A DNA stretch of 64,000 bases. Source: Polaribacter sp. Q13. GTDB taxonomy: Bacteria; Bacteroidota; Bacteroidia; Flavobacteriales; Flavobacteriaceae. The stretch lies in NCBI RefSeq assembly GCF_016858305.2, contig NZ_CP074436.1:1570001-1634000 (forward strand), read 5' to 3'. Shown one piece after another: positions 40,820 to 50,615 of this stretch. The position numbers and the translations under genes were made by a program. Position 1 is the first letter of the stretch. Every line of letters begins with the position of its first letter. Under the pieces are notes generated by a model that did not search any database, was not told the origin of the DNA, and worked only from the letters and a program-made list of their open reading frames with translations.

Positions 40820-43243
40820 ATGTTTAAAAAAACCATTTTACTCGTAATTGCATTGCTGTCATTACTTCAGCTATCTGCTCAGAATAAAGAGAATCGAAAA
40901 ACAATTACAACCACAAGAGTTAAAAAAGCACCTAAAATTAATGGAATTTTAAATGATGAAGCATGGAAAAATGCTGAAATCTTAACTGACTTTGTCGTTT
41001 TAAGACCTGACAATGGCACACTTGTTCCAGAAGAATATCAAACGACTGTAAAAGTTATTTACGATGATGATGCCATTTACATTTCGGCACAAATGAATGA
41101 TCCTGACCCAGAAGGAATTCCGCAAGAGTTTTCCACAAGAGATAATTTTAGTATTGCAGACTTCTTCTTGGTAACGATAAACCCTAATGATGATGGACAA
41201 AACCCTTTTGAATTTCTTGTTCAAGTTACCGGAAATCAAGGAGATGCTAAAGTGTCTAATGGCAATGAAGATTTTAACTGGAGTGCGGTTTGGGAAAGCG
41301 CCACAAAAATTAATGAGAAAGGTTGGGCAGTAGAAATGAAAATCCCTTACCGAGCAATTCGTTTTGCAAACAGACCTGTACAGTCTTGGGGATTTAATTT
41401 CCACCGAAGGTTAGAAAAACTAAACGCACAACATACTTGGACTCATATTGATAATTCAGTTGGAAGGTGGACGCAATACGACGGTTTAATTGAAAATTTT
41501 AGAGACATTAAACCACCTACAAGATTAAATTTATATCCTTATGCCTCTGCAACAACTAATACTTTTGAAGGACACACAAAGTATGATTGGAGCATGGGAA
41601 TGGATATTAAATATGGTTTGACAGACAATTTTACGCTAGATGCTACTTTAATTCCAGATTTTAGTCAGGTTGGTTTTGACAATGTAGAACTAAATTTAGG
41701 TCCTTTTGAGCAACAGTTTTCTGAACAAAGACAATTCTTTACAGAAGGAACAGAATTATTTAACAAAGCAAATCTTTTTTATTCTAGAAGAATTGGTAGT
41801 TCTCCTATAGATCAATTTGATGTAGAAAGCACTTTATCTGCCGATGAAGAGATTACAAATTATCCTGGTAAAGTAACGATGTTAAACGCTGTTAAAATTT
41901 CAGGAAGAACCAAAGGCGGATTGGGTATTGGCTTTTTTAACGCCATTACAGAAAAAACAGCAGCAACCATTAAAAATAATACTACCGGAAATACAAGAAA
42001 AGAAGTGATAGCACCATTTACCAACTATAACATTTTGGTGCTAGATCAACAATTTAATCAGAACTCTACCATAACTTTAATCAACACAAATGTTACAAGA
42101 GATGGCAAGTTTAGAGATGCCAATGTAACCGCTTTAGATTGGCATATAGAAACCAAAGACAGTAAATACAATGCCGACGGCTCTGTTAAAATGAGTAACA
42201 TTTCTGATGATATTAACAACCCCAATACCGGCTATACTTTTGATAATAGCTTTGGATATAATTCGGGGCATTGGAATTGGGAATTAGGCTATAGTTTTGA
42301 AAACAAAGATTTTAATCCGAATGATTTAGGAATCCTTTTTAGTAATAATCAACAAGATATTTATGGTAACGCAGGTTGGGAAACTTTACAGCCTACCAAA
42401 AATTACAATTGGGTGAATTATAATTTTTACAACCAAGCTAATTTTCAACATTTCTCTGGCGTATACACAGGTTTTAATGCAGGTTTTGGTGCAAGTGCCC
42501 AAACTAGAAAACGATTTACTTTTGGAGGTAATTTAAATTACAATTCAAAAGAAAAAGATTTCTTTGAACCTAGACAAGGTACCACAAGTGGTATTTATTT
42601 TTTACAACCAGAAAGTAGAAATATAAACGGATGGATTTCTACCAATTCACAAAAGAAATTAGAATTAAATGCAGATGCCTATTATACTGCCTATCGCAAA
42701 AACCCCAAATTAGGTTATGGTTTTAGTGTTGCTCCTCGTTATCGTTTTACCAATCAATTTTCTTTACAATATGAACTAGAGTATAACAAAACAAATAACG
42801 ACCAAGGTTTTGTAGATGAAGAGGGAACAACTATAATTTTCGGCATGAGAGATCGTAAAAGCTACATCAATACCATTGCTGGTAAATATAGTTTTAGTAC
42901 AAATTCTTCTTTATCTCTAAGTTTTAGACATTACTGGGGCTCTGTAGATTATAATGGATATCACAACTTAAACTCAAAAGGAAATTTAGACCCAAACACA
43001 ACATACACCGGAGATAATGTAAACTTTAATAGCTGGAATTTAGATTTAAATTATATCTGGCAATTTGCACCCGGGAGTCAATTAATTGCATTTTATAGAA
43101 ATTCTATTTTTAATGAAGACACCAACTCTAATTTAAATTTCAGGGAAAATATAGATAATTTATTCAATCAATCTCAAAGACATACTTTTTCTATAAGACT
43201 TGTTTATTTTATTGATTACAATAAATTGAAAAATATATTTTAG
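40820..43243 (+). CDS. DUF5916 outer-membrane protein with CBM9-like N-terminal domain
   Basis: 807 residues, signal peptide (residues 1-20, ending LSAQ). The N-terminal domain (about 25-225, 'APKINGILNDEAWKNAEIL...YDDDAIYISAQMNDPDP') is of the CBM9-like carbohydrate-binding type. It is followed by the DUF5916 region ('LIPDFSQVGFDNVELNLGPFEQQFSEQRQFFTEGTELFN') and a long beta-strand-rich part with alternating aromatic residues, a predicted outer-membrane barrel. Function unknown in the family; a role in uptake or glycan processing is often assumed. Confidence 0.88.
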   Translation: MFKKTILLVIALLSLLQLSAQNKENRKTITTTRVKKAPKINGILNDEAWKNAEILTDFVVLRPDNGTLVPEEYQTTVKVIYDDDAIYISAQMNDPDPEGIPQEFSTRDNFSIADFFLVTINPNDDGQNPFEFLVQVTGNQGDAKVSNGNEDFNWSAVWESATKINEKGWAVEMKIPYRAIRFANRPVQSWGFNFHRRLEKLNAQHTWTHIDNSVGRWTQYDGLIENFRDIKPPTRLNLYPYASATTNTFEGHTKYDWSMGMDIKYGLTDNFTLDATLIPDFSQVGFDNVELNLGPFEQQFSEQRQFFTEGTELFNKANLFYSRRIGSSPIDQFDVESTLSADEEITNYPGKVTMLNAVKISGRTKGGLGIGFFNAITEKTAATIKNNTTGNTRKEVIAPFTNYNILVLDQQFNQNSTITLINTNVTRDGKFRDANVTALDWHIETKDSKYNADGSVKMSNISDDINNPNTGYTFDNSFGYNSGHWNWELGYSFENKDFNPNDLGILFSNNQQDIYGNAGWETLQPTKNYNWVNYNFYNQANFQHFSGVYTGFNAGFGASAQTRKRFTFGGNLNYNSKEKDFFEPRQGTTSGIYFLQPESRNINGWISTNSQKKLELNADAYYTAYRKNPKLGYGFSVAPRYRFTNQFSLQYELEYNKTNNDQGFVDEEGTTIIFGMRDRKSYINTIAGKYSFSTNSSLSLSFRHYWGSVDYNGYHNLNSKGNLDPNTTYTGDNVNFNSWNLDLNYIWQFAPGSQLIAFYRNSIFNEDTNSNLNFRENIDNLFNQSQRHTFSIRLVYFIDYNKLKNIF

Positions 43244-43258
43244 CTACCTCCTACACCT

Positions 43259-43292
43259 CCTGCAAGGTTTTTCTAACCTTGTAGGTTTTTTT
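43259..43292 (+). terminator. Terminator after the DUF5916 gene
   Basis: CCTGCAAGGTT-TTTCT-AACCTTGTAGG hairpin (one mismatch) followed by seven T, 15 bp after the stop codon. Confidence 0.82.
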
Positions 43293-43422
43293 CACTCACT
43301 TTCTATACTTACAAGAGCTTTTTAACACCTTGCAGAACAAACAATTTAATTGGCTTCAATTTAAATTAAGATTTATATTTTTCTGATTTCTTTTTTATAC
43401 ATTCGTTACAAAGTTTTTAAGT

Positions 43423-44085
43423 ATGATAATTGGTAAAAACATTCACAAATATTATGGGGATGTAGAAGTTTTAAAAGGAGTAGATTTGCACATAAAAAAA
43501 GGAGAAATCGTTGCCATTGTTGGTCCTTCGGGTGCAGGAAAAACAACTTTGCTTCAAATTTTAGGCACTTTAGACAAACCTCAAAAAGAAAAAAACTACG
43601 AATTAAAACTAAACAGTGTTTCACTTAAAAACTTGGCAGATAAAGAACTCTCTGCTTTTAGAAACAAACACATTGGCTTTATTTTTCAATTTCATCAATT
43701 GTTACCAGAATTTACGGCTTTAGAAAATGTTTGTATTCCTGCGTTTATCGCTAAGAAAACAAAACAAGAAACAGAGACAAGAGCGAAGGAAATACTTGAA
43801 TTTTTAGGTTTATCACACAGAATAAGCCACAAACCGAATGAACTTTCTGGAGGAGAACAACAAAGAGTTGCTGTTGCAAGAGCATTAATTAACAACCCTT
43901 CCGTTATTTTAGCTGATGAACCTAGTGGAAATTTAGATAGCGAATCTGCTAAAAACTTACACGAACTTTTTTTTAAATTACGTGATGAATTTGGACAAAC
44001 CTTTGTAATTATTACTCATAATGAAGAGTTGGCAAATATGGCAGATAGAAAACTAACAATGATTGATGGTAAAATTATAGAATAA
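43423..44085 (+). CDS. lolD: LolD-type ABC transporter ATP-binding protein
   Basis: 220 residues. Walker A '[11 protein letters not shown]', Q-loop '[16 protein letters not shown]', signature '[15 protein letters not shown]', Walker B '[12 protein letters not shown]', H-loop histidine in 'IITHNEELA'. The length and motifs fit the LolD/MacB group. LolCDE releases lipoproteins from the inner membrane; the permease genes are not adjacent, so LolD rather than a MacB-type role is an inference. Confidence 0.87.
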   Translation: MIIGKNIHKYYGDVEVLKGVDLHIKKGEIVAIVGPSGAGKTTLLQILGTLDKPQKEKNYELKLNSVSLKNLADKELSAFRNKHIGFIFQFHQLLPEFTALENVCIPAFIAKKTKQETETRAKEILEFLGLSHRISHKPNELSGGEQQRVAVARALINNPSVILADEPSGNLDSESAKNLHELFFKLRDEFGQTFVIITHNEELANMADRKLTMIDGKIIE

Positions 44086-44130
44086 CGTAACATTTATAAG
44101 TTTTATGCTACTTATGAATAAAGCTAACTA

Positions 44131-44676
44131 ATGAAAGAAACATTTAATAATGTAATTACCTATATAAAAAATCCGGTTCCAGGAGCAGATACGAATAAGG
44201 ATTATGGGTATCGTATTAAAATTTTCTTTCACCTATTTATCATTAGTATCGCAACCAGCATTATAATAACTCCTTTATTCAGTTTAATTCAAGAGCTACA
44301 ACTTGTAGATTTTGAAACTCATAAAATAGAAGAAATGTTTAAAGACATGTCTTTTATTCAAGTTTTATTATTGAGTTCTGTAGTTGCTCCTATTATAGAA
44401 GAAACACTATTTAGAGCTCCAATTACTATTTTTATAAAACCAAATTCATTTAAATATGCCTTCTATATTTTTACACTAATTTTTGGTTTTATACATATTA
44501 GCAATTTTAAAATCACCACAAACGTACTATTACTCTCCCCTCTTTTAATCCTACCTCAATTACTCGTTGGTGGTTATTTTGGCTATATTCGAGTTAAATT
44601 TGGGCTATTATGGTCTATTTTATTACATGGAAGCTATAATGGTTTTTTATTTTTAATGAGTTTTTTATTTGAATAA
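44131..44676 (+). CDS. CPBP-family intramembrane metalloprotease
   Basis: 181 residues with about five transmembrane helices. The conserved motifs EETLFRAP (two glutamates, then arginine), 'FGFIHISNF' and a late 'LLHGSYNG' histidine match the CPBP (Abi/Rce1-like) protease site. The substrate is unknown. It starts 45 bp after lolD and ends 2 bp before the TIGR02757 gene, so these form one transcription unit. Confidence 0.88.
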   Translation: MKETFNNVITYIKNPVPGADTNKDYGYRIKIFFHLFIISIATSIIITPLFSLIQELQLVDFETHKIEEMFKDMSFIQVLLLSSVVAPIIEETLFRAPITIFIKPNSFKYAFYIFTLIFGFIHISNFKITTNVLLLSPLLILPQLLVGGYFGYIRVKFGLLWSILLHGSYNGFLFLMSFLFE

Positions 44677-44678
44677 GT

Positions 44679-45443
44679 ATGAAAAAATCTGAATTAAAAG
44701 AATTTTTAGACGAGAAGGTAGTTCTATATAACAACCCCAATTTTATTGAATCTGACCCAATTCAGATACCTCATTTATTCACAAAAAAAGAAGATATTGA
44801 AATTGCAGGTTTTTTAACGGCAACTATTTCTTGGGGAAATAGAACGATGATTATCCGAAATGCAATTAAAATGATGGATCTTTTTGATAACGCTCCTTTT
44901 GATTTTGTGATGAATCATCAAGAAACTGATCTAAAATCTCTTGAAGGATTTGTACACAGAACTTTTAATGCAATCGATTTACAACAATTTATAACGTCTT
45001 TAAGACACATTTACACACATCACCAAGGACTAGAACATGTGTTATTGGTAGCTAAAAAACAGACCGATTACAAGAATGCAATTCACCATCTAAAACAAGT
45101 GTTTTTTGAAGTTCCACATCAACTAAGAACGCATAAACACATCTCTGATCCATTAAAAAATTCGGCGGCAAAAAGAATAAATATGTTCTTAAGATGGATG
45201 GTTAGAAACGATAATTCTGGTGTAGATTTTGGAATTTGGCACACACACAAACCAGCAAATTTATCGTGTCCGTTAGATGTCCATTCCGGAAATGTTGCAC
45301 GTAAATTAAAACTACTTTTAAGAAAACAAAACGATTGGAAAGCACTTTCTGAATTAGATACAAACTTGCGAAAACTAGATCCAAATGATCCGGTAAAATA
45401 TGATTTTGCATTGTTCGGTTTAGGTGTTTTTGAAAAATTCTAG
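44679..45443 (+). CDS. TIGR02757-family protein
   Basis: 254 residues. 'DPIQIPHLFTKKEDIEIAGFLTATISWGNRTMIIRNAIKMM', 'MFLRWMVRNDNSGVDFGIW' and 'LSCPLDVHSGNVARKLKLL' are typical of this Bacteroidetes-conserved family of unknown function. The latter half recalls helix-hairpin-helix DNA glycosylase folds ('NDPVKYDFALFGLGVFEKF'), so a DNA-repair role is conceivable (inference). Confidence 0.88.
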   Translation: MKKSELKEFLDEKVVLYNNPNFIESDPIQIPHLFTKKEDIEIAGFLTATISWGNRTMIIRNAIKMMDLFDNAPFDFVMNHQETDLKSLEGFVHRTFNAIDLQQFITSLRHIYTHHQGLEHVLLVAKKQTDYKNAIHHLKQVFFEVPHQLRTHKHISDPLKNSAAKRINMFLRWMVRNDNSGVDFGIWHTHKPANLSCPLDVHSGNVARKLKLLLRKQNDWKALSELDTNLRKLDPNDPVKYDFALFGLGVFEKF

Positions 45444-45562
45444 AAGCCTTTTAATTTCATGTTTCAACTTTTCGAAGCACAATCTTTAAGAAAAATTCTG
45501 TGTAACAAATCTTAACTAAATCGTATAATTTTTCTTATTTTTGAAACTCATAGAAATACTAA

Positions 45563-47512
45563 ATGCAATTTAAAAACCCAGCTGTTTTATACTTTTTAGC
45601 ACTACTAATTATTCCGATTATAGTGCATCTTTTTCAACTACAAAAATTTGTAAAAGTTCCTTTTACAAACGTTGCATTTTTACAAAAAATAGTACAGCAA
45701 ACACGTAAAAGTTCTCGTATAAAAAAGTGGCTCATATTAGCTACAAGAATGCTTCTTTTTTCAGCGATAATATTAGCTTTCTCTCAACCTTATTTAAGTG
45801 ATAAAACATCCAACCAAAAACAACATAATTTTATCTATTTAGACAATTCTTTAAGCACAAATACAAAAGGAGAAAAAGGAAATTTACTACAAGTTGCTGC
45901 ACAAGAACTTATAGAAAACGTATCAGAAAAAGACGTATATTCGCTACAGACAAATTCAGGTTTTTACGAGAATATTACCAAGGCAGAATTAAAAAAAGTC
46001 TTGCTACAAATTAAAGAAACTCCAAATAAAGTAGATCTTTCTACGATTTTACTTAAATTTACCTCACAAAAAAATGATAAAATCAAAAGTTCAAATAAGA
46101 TAATACTAATATCTGATTTTCAGAATATTTACAAAAACGAGTTTACAAATGTAACACCCCCTTTTTCTGTTATAAAACTAGAACCTTCTATTAAAAATAA
46201 CATTTCTATAGATAGTGTTTTTATCACCAACATAAATACTACAAACTTTACGCTAAATGTACTTGTAAAAAACCAAGGAAAAGCAAAAGAAAATATTCCT
46301 ATTGCAATTTACAACAATGCAAAACTGATTAGTAAGCTCTCCTCCTCTTTAAAAAAAGACGCTTTAAAAACAATACAATTTAAAATTCAGAATCAGGTTT
46401 CATTTAACGGAAAAATCGAACTCTCTATTAGCGATACTTTCGCCTTTGATAACGTGTTTTATTTCACCTTAAAAAACGATCAAAAAATCAAAGTTTTATC
46501 CATAGGAAATAAGGCAGATTTTCTTACTAAAATTTACACCGAAAATGAATTTAATTTCACACAATCCACTGTCCAAAACACCAACTACAACTCCATCTTA
46601 AAACAACAATTAATTGTACTAAATGAAATAGAAAATATCTCTGAAATTTTATCAAAAAAAATTATAGAATTTTCTAAAAACGGAGGAAGCCTTGTGATCA
46701 TCCCAAATGAAAACATGAATATCAACTCTTACAATTCTTTGCTTCAAAATTTAAACATTGGAAAAATTCAACCTAAAAAAACAGATACTTTAAAGATTAC
46801 AAATATCAATTATAAACACCCTCTTTTTAAAAATGTTTTTTCAAAAAAAGTAACTAATTTTCAATACCCAACCATACAAAGTTACTTCCCTATTTTATCT
46901 AGAAAGGCAAGTACAATTGTTTCATTTGAAAACGGCACTTCCTTTATTTCTCAAATTAAAAACAAAGAAAATAACACCTATTGGATTGCAAGTTCTTTAG
47001 ACAGAAAAAATAGTAATTTCATAAACTCTCCTTTAATTGTTCCCGTGTTTTATAACTTCGGAAAGTTTAGTTTTAAACTCCCTAAATTATTCTACAGAAT
47101 TGCTTCTAAAAATAATATTGACATAGAAACATCTATCGAAAAAGACAAAGTTTTAAGAATTGCGAATTCAGAAAATTCTTTTATTCCTTTGCAACAGAAA
47201 TTTCAAAACAAAGTAAGCATCACTACTAAAGAGCAACCTTTAAAAGCTGGTTTTTACAATGTACTAAAAGACACAGATACCATTCAAAAATTAGGTTACA
47301 ATTATACTAAAGAAGAAAGTTTATTAAACTTTATGGATTTAGATGAACTAAAAAAAATTAATAAAGGAATCACCGTTTCTACTTCAATTGCTAGTGTTTT
47401 TAAAGAAATCAACAAAAAAAATGAAGTTCATTGGCTTTGGAAATGGTTTTTATCGTTGGCAATTGTATCTTTGCTTTTAGAAATTTTGATTTTAAAATTC
47501 TATAAACCATGA
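45563..47512 (+). CDS. BatA-domain membrane protein
   Basis: 649 residues. The N-terminus 'MQFKNPAVLYFLALLIIPIIVHLFQLQKFVKVPFTNVAFLQKI' is the BatA (aerotolerance regulator) domain with transmembrane helices at about 8-24 and 57-75. A VWA-like region follows, with 'FIYLDNSLST' in the MIDAS position but lacking the full DxSxS. A further transmembrane helix lies at the C-terminus (about 628-646). It overlaps the next gene by 4 bp (ATGA). The function in Bacteroidetes is unknown. Confidence 0.88.
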   Translation: MQFKNPAVLYFLALLIIPIIVHLFQLQKFVKVPFTNVAFLQKIVQQTRKSSRIKKWLILATRMLLFSAIILAFSQPYLSDKTSNQKQHNFIYLDNSLSTNTKGEKGNLLQVAAQELIENVSEKDVYSLQTNSGFYENITKAELKKVLLQIKETPNKVDLSTILLKFTSQKNDKIKSSNKIILISDFQNIYKNEFTNVTPPFSVIKLEPSIKNNISIDSVFITNINTTNFTLNVLVKNQGKAKENIPIAIYNNAKLISKLSSSLKKDALKTIQFKIQNQVSFNGKIELSISDTFAFDNVFYFTLKNDQKIKVLSIGNKADFLTKIYTENEFNFTQSTVQNTNYNSILKQQLIVLNEIENISEILSKKIIEFSKNGGSLVIIPNENMNINSYNSLLQNLNIGKIQPKKTDTLKITNINYKHPLFKNVFSKKVTNFQYPTIQSYFPILSRKASTIVSFENGTSFISQIKNKENNTYWIASSLDRKNSNFINSPLIVPVFYNFGKFSFKLPKLFYRIASKNNIDIETSIEKDKVLRIANSENSFIPLQQKFQNKVSITTKEQPLKAGFYNVLKDTDTIQKLGYNYTKEESLLNFMDLDELKKINKGITVSTSIASVFKEINKKNEVHWLWKWFLSLAIVSLLLEILILKFYKP

Positions 47513-48765
47513 CCACGCTTTTAAAATCGGCAACGATTATAGACTCTTCAAGCCCATATCATCATCATCAAAAAGACATTTTAATTACCAACGGAATTAT
47601 TATTAAAATTGAAAATTCCATAGAAATAGAAAACGATTATCAAGTGGTAGCACTAGATAATTTACACGTTTCTTGTGGTTGGTTTGACACAAGTGTTTCT
47701 TTTGGAGAACCTGGTTTTGAAGAAAGAGAAAATATTAAAAACGGATTAAATGTTGCCGCGAAAAGTGGTTTTACGGCGGTTGCAGTAAATGCAAACTCAA
47801 ACCCAGTAATAGACAATAAATCTGCCGTTGAATTTTTAATACATAAAGCAAACGGATTCGCCACCAACCTATACCCTATTGCTGCGCTAACACAAAACAG
47901 CAAAGGTATTGACATGGCAGAATTATATGACATGCAACAATCTGGTGCTATTGCTTTTGCTGATTACAACAAACCAATTGCCAATGATAATTTAATGAAA
48001 ATTGCACTTTTGTATGCTCAGAATTTTGATGGATTGGTTTTCAGTTTCCCTAAAAACAACTCCATTGCCGGAGAAGGAATTGCAAACGAAGGCATTAACA
48101 GTACTAAATTAGGATTGAAAGGAATTCCTGCTTTGGCAGAACACATACAAATTGCAAGAGATTTATATTTATTAGAATATACAGGCGGAAAATTACATAT
48201 TCCAACCATTTCTACAACAAAATCTGTTGAACTTATTAAAGAAGCGAAAAAGAAAGGATTGCAAGTTACCTGTAGTGTTTCTGTGCATCATTTAACTTTG
48301 TCTGACGATGAATTACAAGGTTTTGACAGCAACTACAAGGTAAACCCTCCTTTAAGAACAAAAGCAGACATTAAAGGCTTACTAAAAGGAATTAAATCTG
48401 GCGTTATAGATATTATTACGTCGGATCACAACCCAATTGATATAGAACACAAAAAACTAGAGTTTAGTGAAGCAAAAGACGGAACCATTGGCTTAGAAAG
48501 TGCTTTTGGAGCTCTTAATTCCGTTTTAGAGGTAGAAGACTTTATAGCCAATATTACCAGTAAACCTAAAGCAATTTTTGGAATAAAAGAACACTCTATA
48601 AAAGAAAATTCTAAAGCAGAAATTACTTTATTTAACCCAGAACTTAATTACACTTTTGCAAAAAAGGATATTTTATCAATATCAAAAAATAGTGCTTTTT
48701 TAGATAAAAAATTAAATGGAAAAGCTTACGGAATCTACGCTAACAATCAATTAATACTAAAATAA
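47509..48765 (+). CDS. Dihydroorotase-like protein lacking metal-binding histidines
   Basis: 418 residues of the cyclic amidohydrolase fold, dihydroorotase type ('EERENIKNGLNVAAKSGFTAV', 'YKVNPPLRTKADIKGLLKGIKSGVIDIITSDHNP'). Active enzymes have D-x-H-x-H-x-R-x-P-G at strand 1. Here residues 60-69 read DTSVSFGEPG, with serine at both histidine positions, so metal binding and catalysis should be lost. It may be a structural partner of aspartate transcarbamoylase, as known for inactive PyrC' proteins, or have a new role. Start overlaps the BatA-like gene. Confidence 0.85.
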   Translation: MTTLLKSATIIDSSSPYHHHQKDILITNGIIIKIENSIEIENDYQVVALDNLHVSCGWFDTSVSFGEPGFEERENIKNGLNVAAKSGFTAVAVNANSNPVIDNKSAVEFLIHKANGFATNLYPIAALTQNSKGIDMAELYDMQQSGAIAFADYNKPIANDNLMKIALLYAQNFDGLVFSFPKNNSIAGEGIANEGINSTKLGLKGIPALAEHIQIARDLYLLEYTGGKLHIPTISTTKSVELIKEAKKKGLQVTCSVSVHHLTLSDDELQGFDSNYKVNPPLRTKADIKGLLKGIKSGVIDIITSDHNPIDIEHKKLEFSEAKDGTIGLESAFGALNSVLEVEDFIANITSKPKAIFGIKEHSIKENSKAEITLFNPELNYTFAKKDILSISKNSAFLDKKLNGKAYGIYANNQLILK

Positions 48766-48767
48766 TT

Positions 48768-49091
48768 ATGGAAAATCAAACAGTAAACGAAGGAAAAACA
48801 ATCGCAATTATCAGTTACATTACATTTATTGGAACTATTGTTGCTTATTTTATGAACAATACTAAAAAAAACACATTTGCTAGTTTTCATATTAGACAAA
48901 TGATTGGCTTAGCTCTTTTAGGTTTAATTAATCAATACGCAATTACCGCAATAAACGGCACAATAGGTCTAATCATTGCAGTAGCACTTTTTGTTCTTTG
49001 GATAATTGGTATTATTGGAGCTATTAAAGGCGAAGAAAAGGCAGTTCCTGTTATTGGAGATCAATTTCAAGAATGGTTTAAAAACGTTTAA
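48768..49091 (+). CDS. Small membrane protein (DUF4870/Tic20-like)
   Basis: 107 residues with three hydrophobic helices (about 10-28, 44-60 and 66-88). 'FASFHIRQMIGLALLGLI' and 'WIIGIIGAIKGEEKAVPVIGDQFQEWFK' match the DUF4870 pattern. Function unknown. It begins 2 bp after the dihydroorotase-like stop and is followed 23 bp later by an esterase gene, in the same unit. Confidence 0.8.
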   Translation: MENQTVNEGKTIAIISYITFIGTIVAYFMNNTKKNTFASFHIRQMIGLALLGLINQYAITAINGTIGLIIAVALFVLWIIGIIGAIKGEEKAVPVIGDQFQEWFKNV

Positions 49092-49114
49092 TCACAACAA
49101 AAAACAAAGCTTAA

Positions 49115-49756
49115 ATGAGCGATTTAGAGTACTTGGTAAGACAGCCAAAAAAAGCAACTAAAAACCCGCCTTTATTAATTTTACTGCATGGTTACGGAAG
49201 TAATGAGCAAGATTTATTTTCTTTTGCAGAAGAATTACCAGATGATTTTTTAATTATTAGCGCACAAGCACCAAATACCCTAGGTTTTGGAAGTTATGCT
49301 TGGTATGCCATTAATTTTGATGAGTTAAATGGTAAATTTTCTGATTTAGAACAAGCCAAAGAATCTATAGATAAAATAGCTATTTTTATTGATGAAATAA
49401 AAGCAAAATTTAATACAGACCCTAATAAAACTTTTTTGTTAGGTTTTAGTCAAGGTTCCATATTAAGTTATTCTTTAAGTTTTTTCTACCCAAATAAAGT
49501 ACAGCATGTAATTGCTTTAAGTGGTTATATTAATACAGAATTATTACCCGAATCTATTTCTAAAGAAATTAAAACAGATTACTACTGTTCTCATGGTTCG
49601 GTAGACCAAGTTCTACCTGTAGAATGGGCCAGAAAAACAAAGCCTTTTTTAGATAATCTAGGATTACAAAATGTTTATTCTGAATACCCAGTTGGTCATG
49701 GAGTTGCGCCACAAAATTTTCATAGTTTTAAAAAATGGATTGAAGAACGGTTATAG
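49115..49756 (+). CDS. Alpha/beta-hydrolase, phospholipase/carboxylesterase family
   Basis: 213 residues. Oxyanion-hole motif 'LLHGYGSN', nucleophile Ser112 in GFSQGS, Asp164 in 'GSVDQVLPV' and His195 in 'YPVGHGV' form the triad. The size and motifs match bacterial carboxylesterase/thioesterase enzymes of the YpfH/Est type. It is cytoplasmic (no signal peptide). The substrate is unknown. It ends the transcript before a hairpin terminator. Confidence 0.92.
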   Translation: MSDLEYLVRQPKKATKNPPLLILLHGYGSNEQDLFSFAEELPDDFLIISAQAPNTLGFGSYAWYAINFDELNGKFSDLEQAKESIDKIAIFIDEIKAKFNTDPNKTFLLGFSQGSILSYSLSFFYPNKVQHVIALSGYINTELLPESISKEIKTDYYCSHGSVDQVLPVEWARKTKPFLDNLGLQNVYSEYPVGHGVAPQNFHSFKKWIEERL

Positions 49757-49830
49757 ATTGTTTTAGAACATAAAAAAACCCATATAGAATCTAGTAAAAA
49801 CAAAGAACAAAGCTTGATATTTATATTATA

Positions 49831-49861
49831 AAAATCTCAAACAAATGTTTGAGATTTTTTT
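49831..49861 (+). terminator. Rho-independent terminator
   Basis: 12-bp perfect stem AAAATCTCAAAC / GTTTGAGATTTT with an AAAT loop and a T-tract, 75 bp after the esterase stop. Confidence 0.85.
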
Positions 49862-49956
49862 ATTCGCAAACAACTCAAATTTAAGAATAGACAACAATAT
49901 ATTATATTCCTAAATTTGTAATACAAAAAAAGTACACCTATTTTAAATTATAAGGT

Positions 49957-50403
49957 ATGAATACATTAATAAAAGTAATTGAAGCAGAAGAAATTTTGAC
50001 AATCATTCCGCTTTTAACAAAATTAAACTCAAAAACTCCTTTAGAATTATTAAAAGAAAGAGTTTTAGAAATATCTAAAAATACAAATTACGAATGTGTT
50101 GGGATATATATTGATGAAAAATTAGTGGGAATATCAGGACTCTGGTACTCCACAAGACACTATATTGGTAAATCTGTAGAGCCCGATCATGTAATTATTG
50201 ATGAATCTATAAGAGGACAAGGGCTTGGTAAACAATTTTTTAACTGGATAGACAATCATATTAAAAGTAAAGGTTGCGAAGCTATTGAATTAAACACCTA
50301 TGCAAGTAATCCTAAATCTCATAAATTCTACTATAATGAAGGTTATAATATTTATGGCTTTCATTTTTTAAAGGTATTGAGAGAGGATAAAAAGTTTTAT
50401 TAA
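49957..50403 (+). CDS. GNAT-family N-acetyltransferase
   Basis: 148 residues. The acetyl-CoA pyrophosphate-binding motif A is seen in 'VIIDESIRGQGLGKQFFNWI' (R-x-x-G-x-G/A), followed by 'AIELNTYASNPKSHKFYYNEGYNIYGFHFLK', a typical C-terminal half. The acceptor substrate is unknown. Stand-alone gene upstream of a tRNA. Confidence 0.92.
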   Translation: MNTLIKVIEAEEILTIIPLLTKLNSKTPLELLKERVLEISKNTNYECVGIYIDEKLVGISGLWYSTRHYIGKSVEPDHVIIDESIRGQGLGKQFFNWIDNHIKSKGCEAIELNTYASNPKSHKFYYNEGYNIYGFHFLKVLREDKKFY

Positions 50404-50469
50404 TTTTTTTTCAAAAAAAGGTTGCAGATATTAAAAAACATATTATATTTGCAACCGCTTACCAATAAT

Positions 50470-50542
50470 GCGAAAGTAGCTCAGTTGGTAGAGCGTCAGC
50501 CTTCCAAGCTGAATGTCGCCGGTTCGAACCCGGTCTTTCGCT
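50470..50542 (+). tRNA. tRNA-Gly (anticodon TCC)
   Basis: 73 nt. Acceptor GCGAAAG pairs with CTTTCGC, the D-arm contains AGCTCAGTTGGTAGAGC, the anticodon loop is CTTCCAA (TCC), and the T-arm is CCGGTTCGAACCCGG. CCA is not encoded. A terminator hairpin follows directly. Confidence 0.96.
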
Positions 50543-50543
50543 C

Positions 50544-50577
50544 AAAAGTCGTCTAAAAATATTTAGGCGACTTTTTT
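50544..50577 (+). terminator. Terminator after tRNA-Gly
   Basis: AAAAGTCGTCTAAA / TTTAGGCGACTTTT stem (one G-T pair) with a four-base loop, then a T-run. Confidence 0.85.
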
Positions 50578-50615
50578 ATTTTACATAAGTTTTAAAACCA
50601 TACTAAGAAATCATG

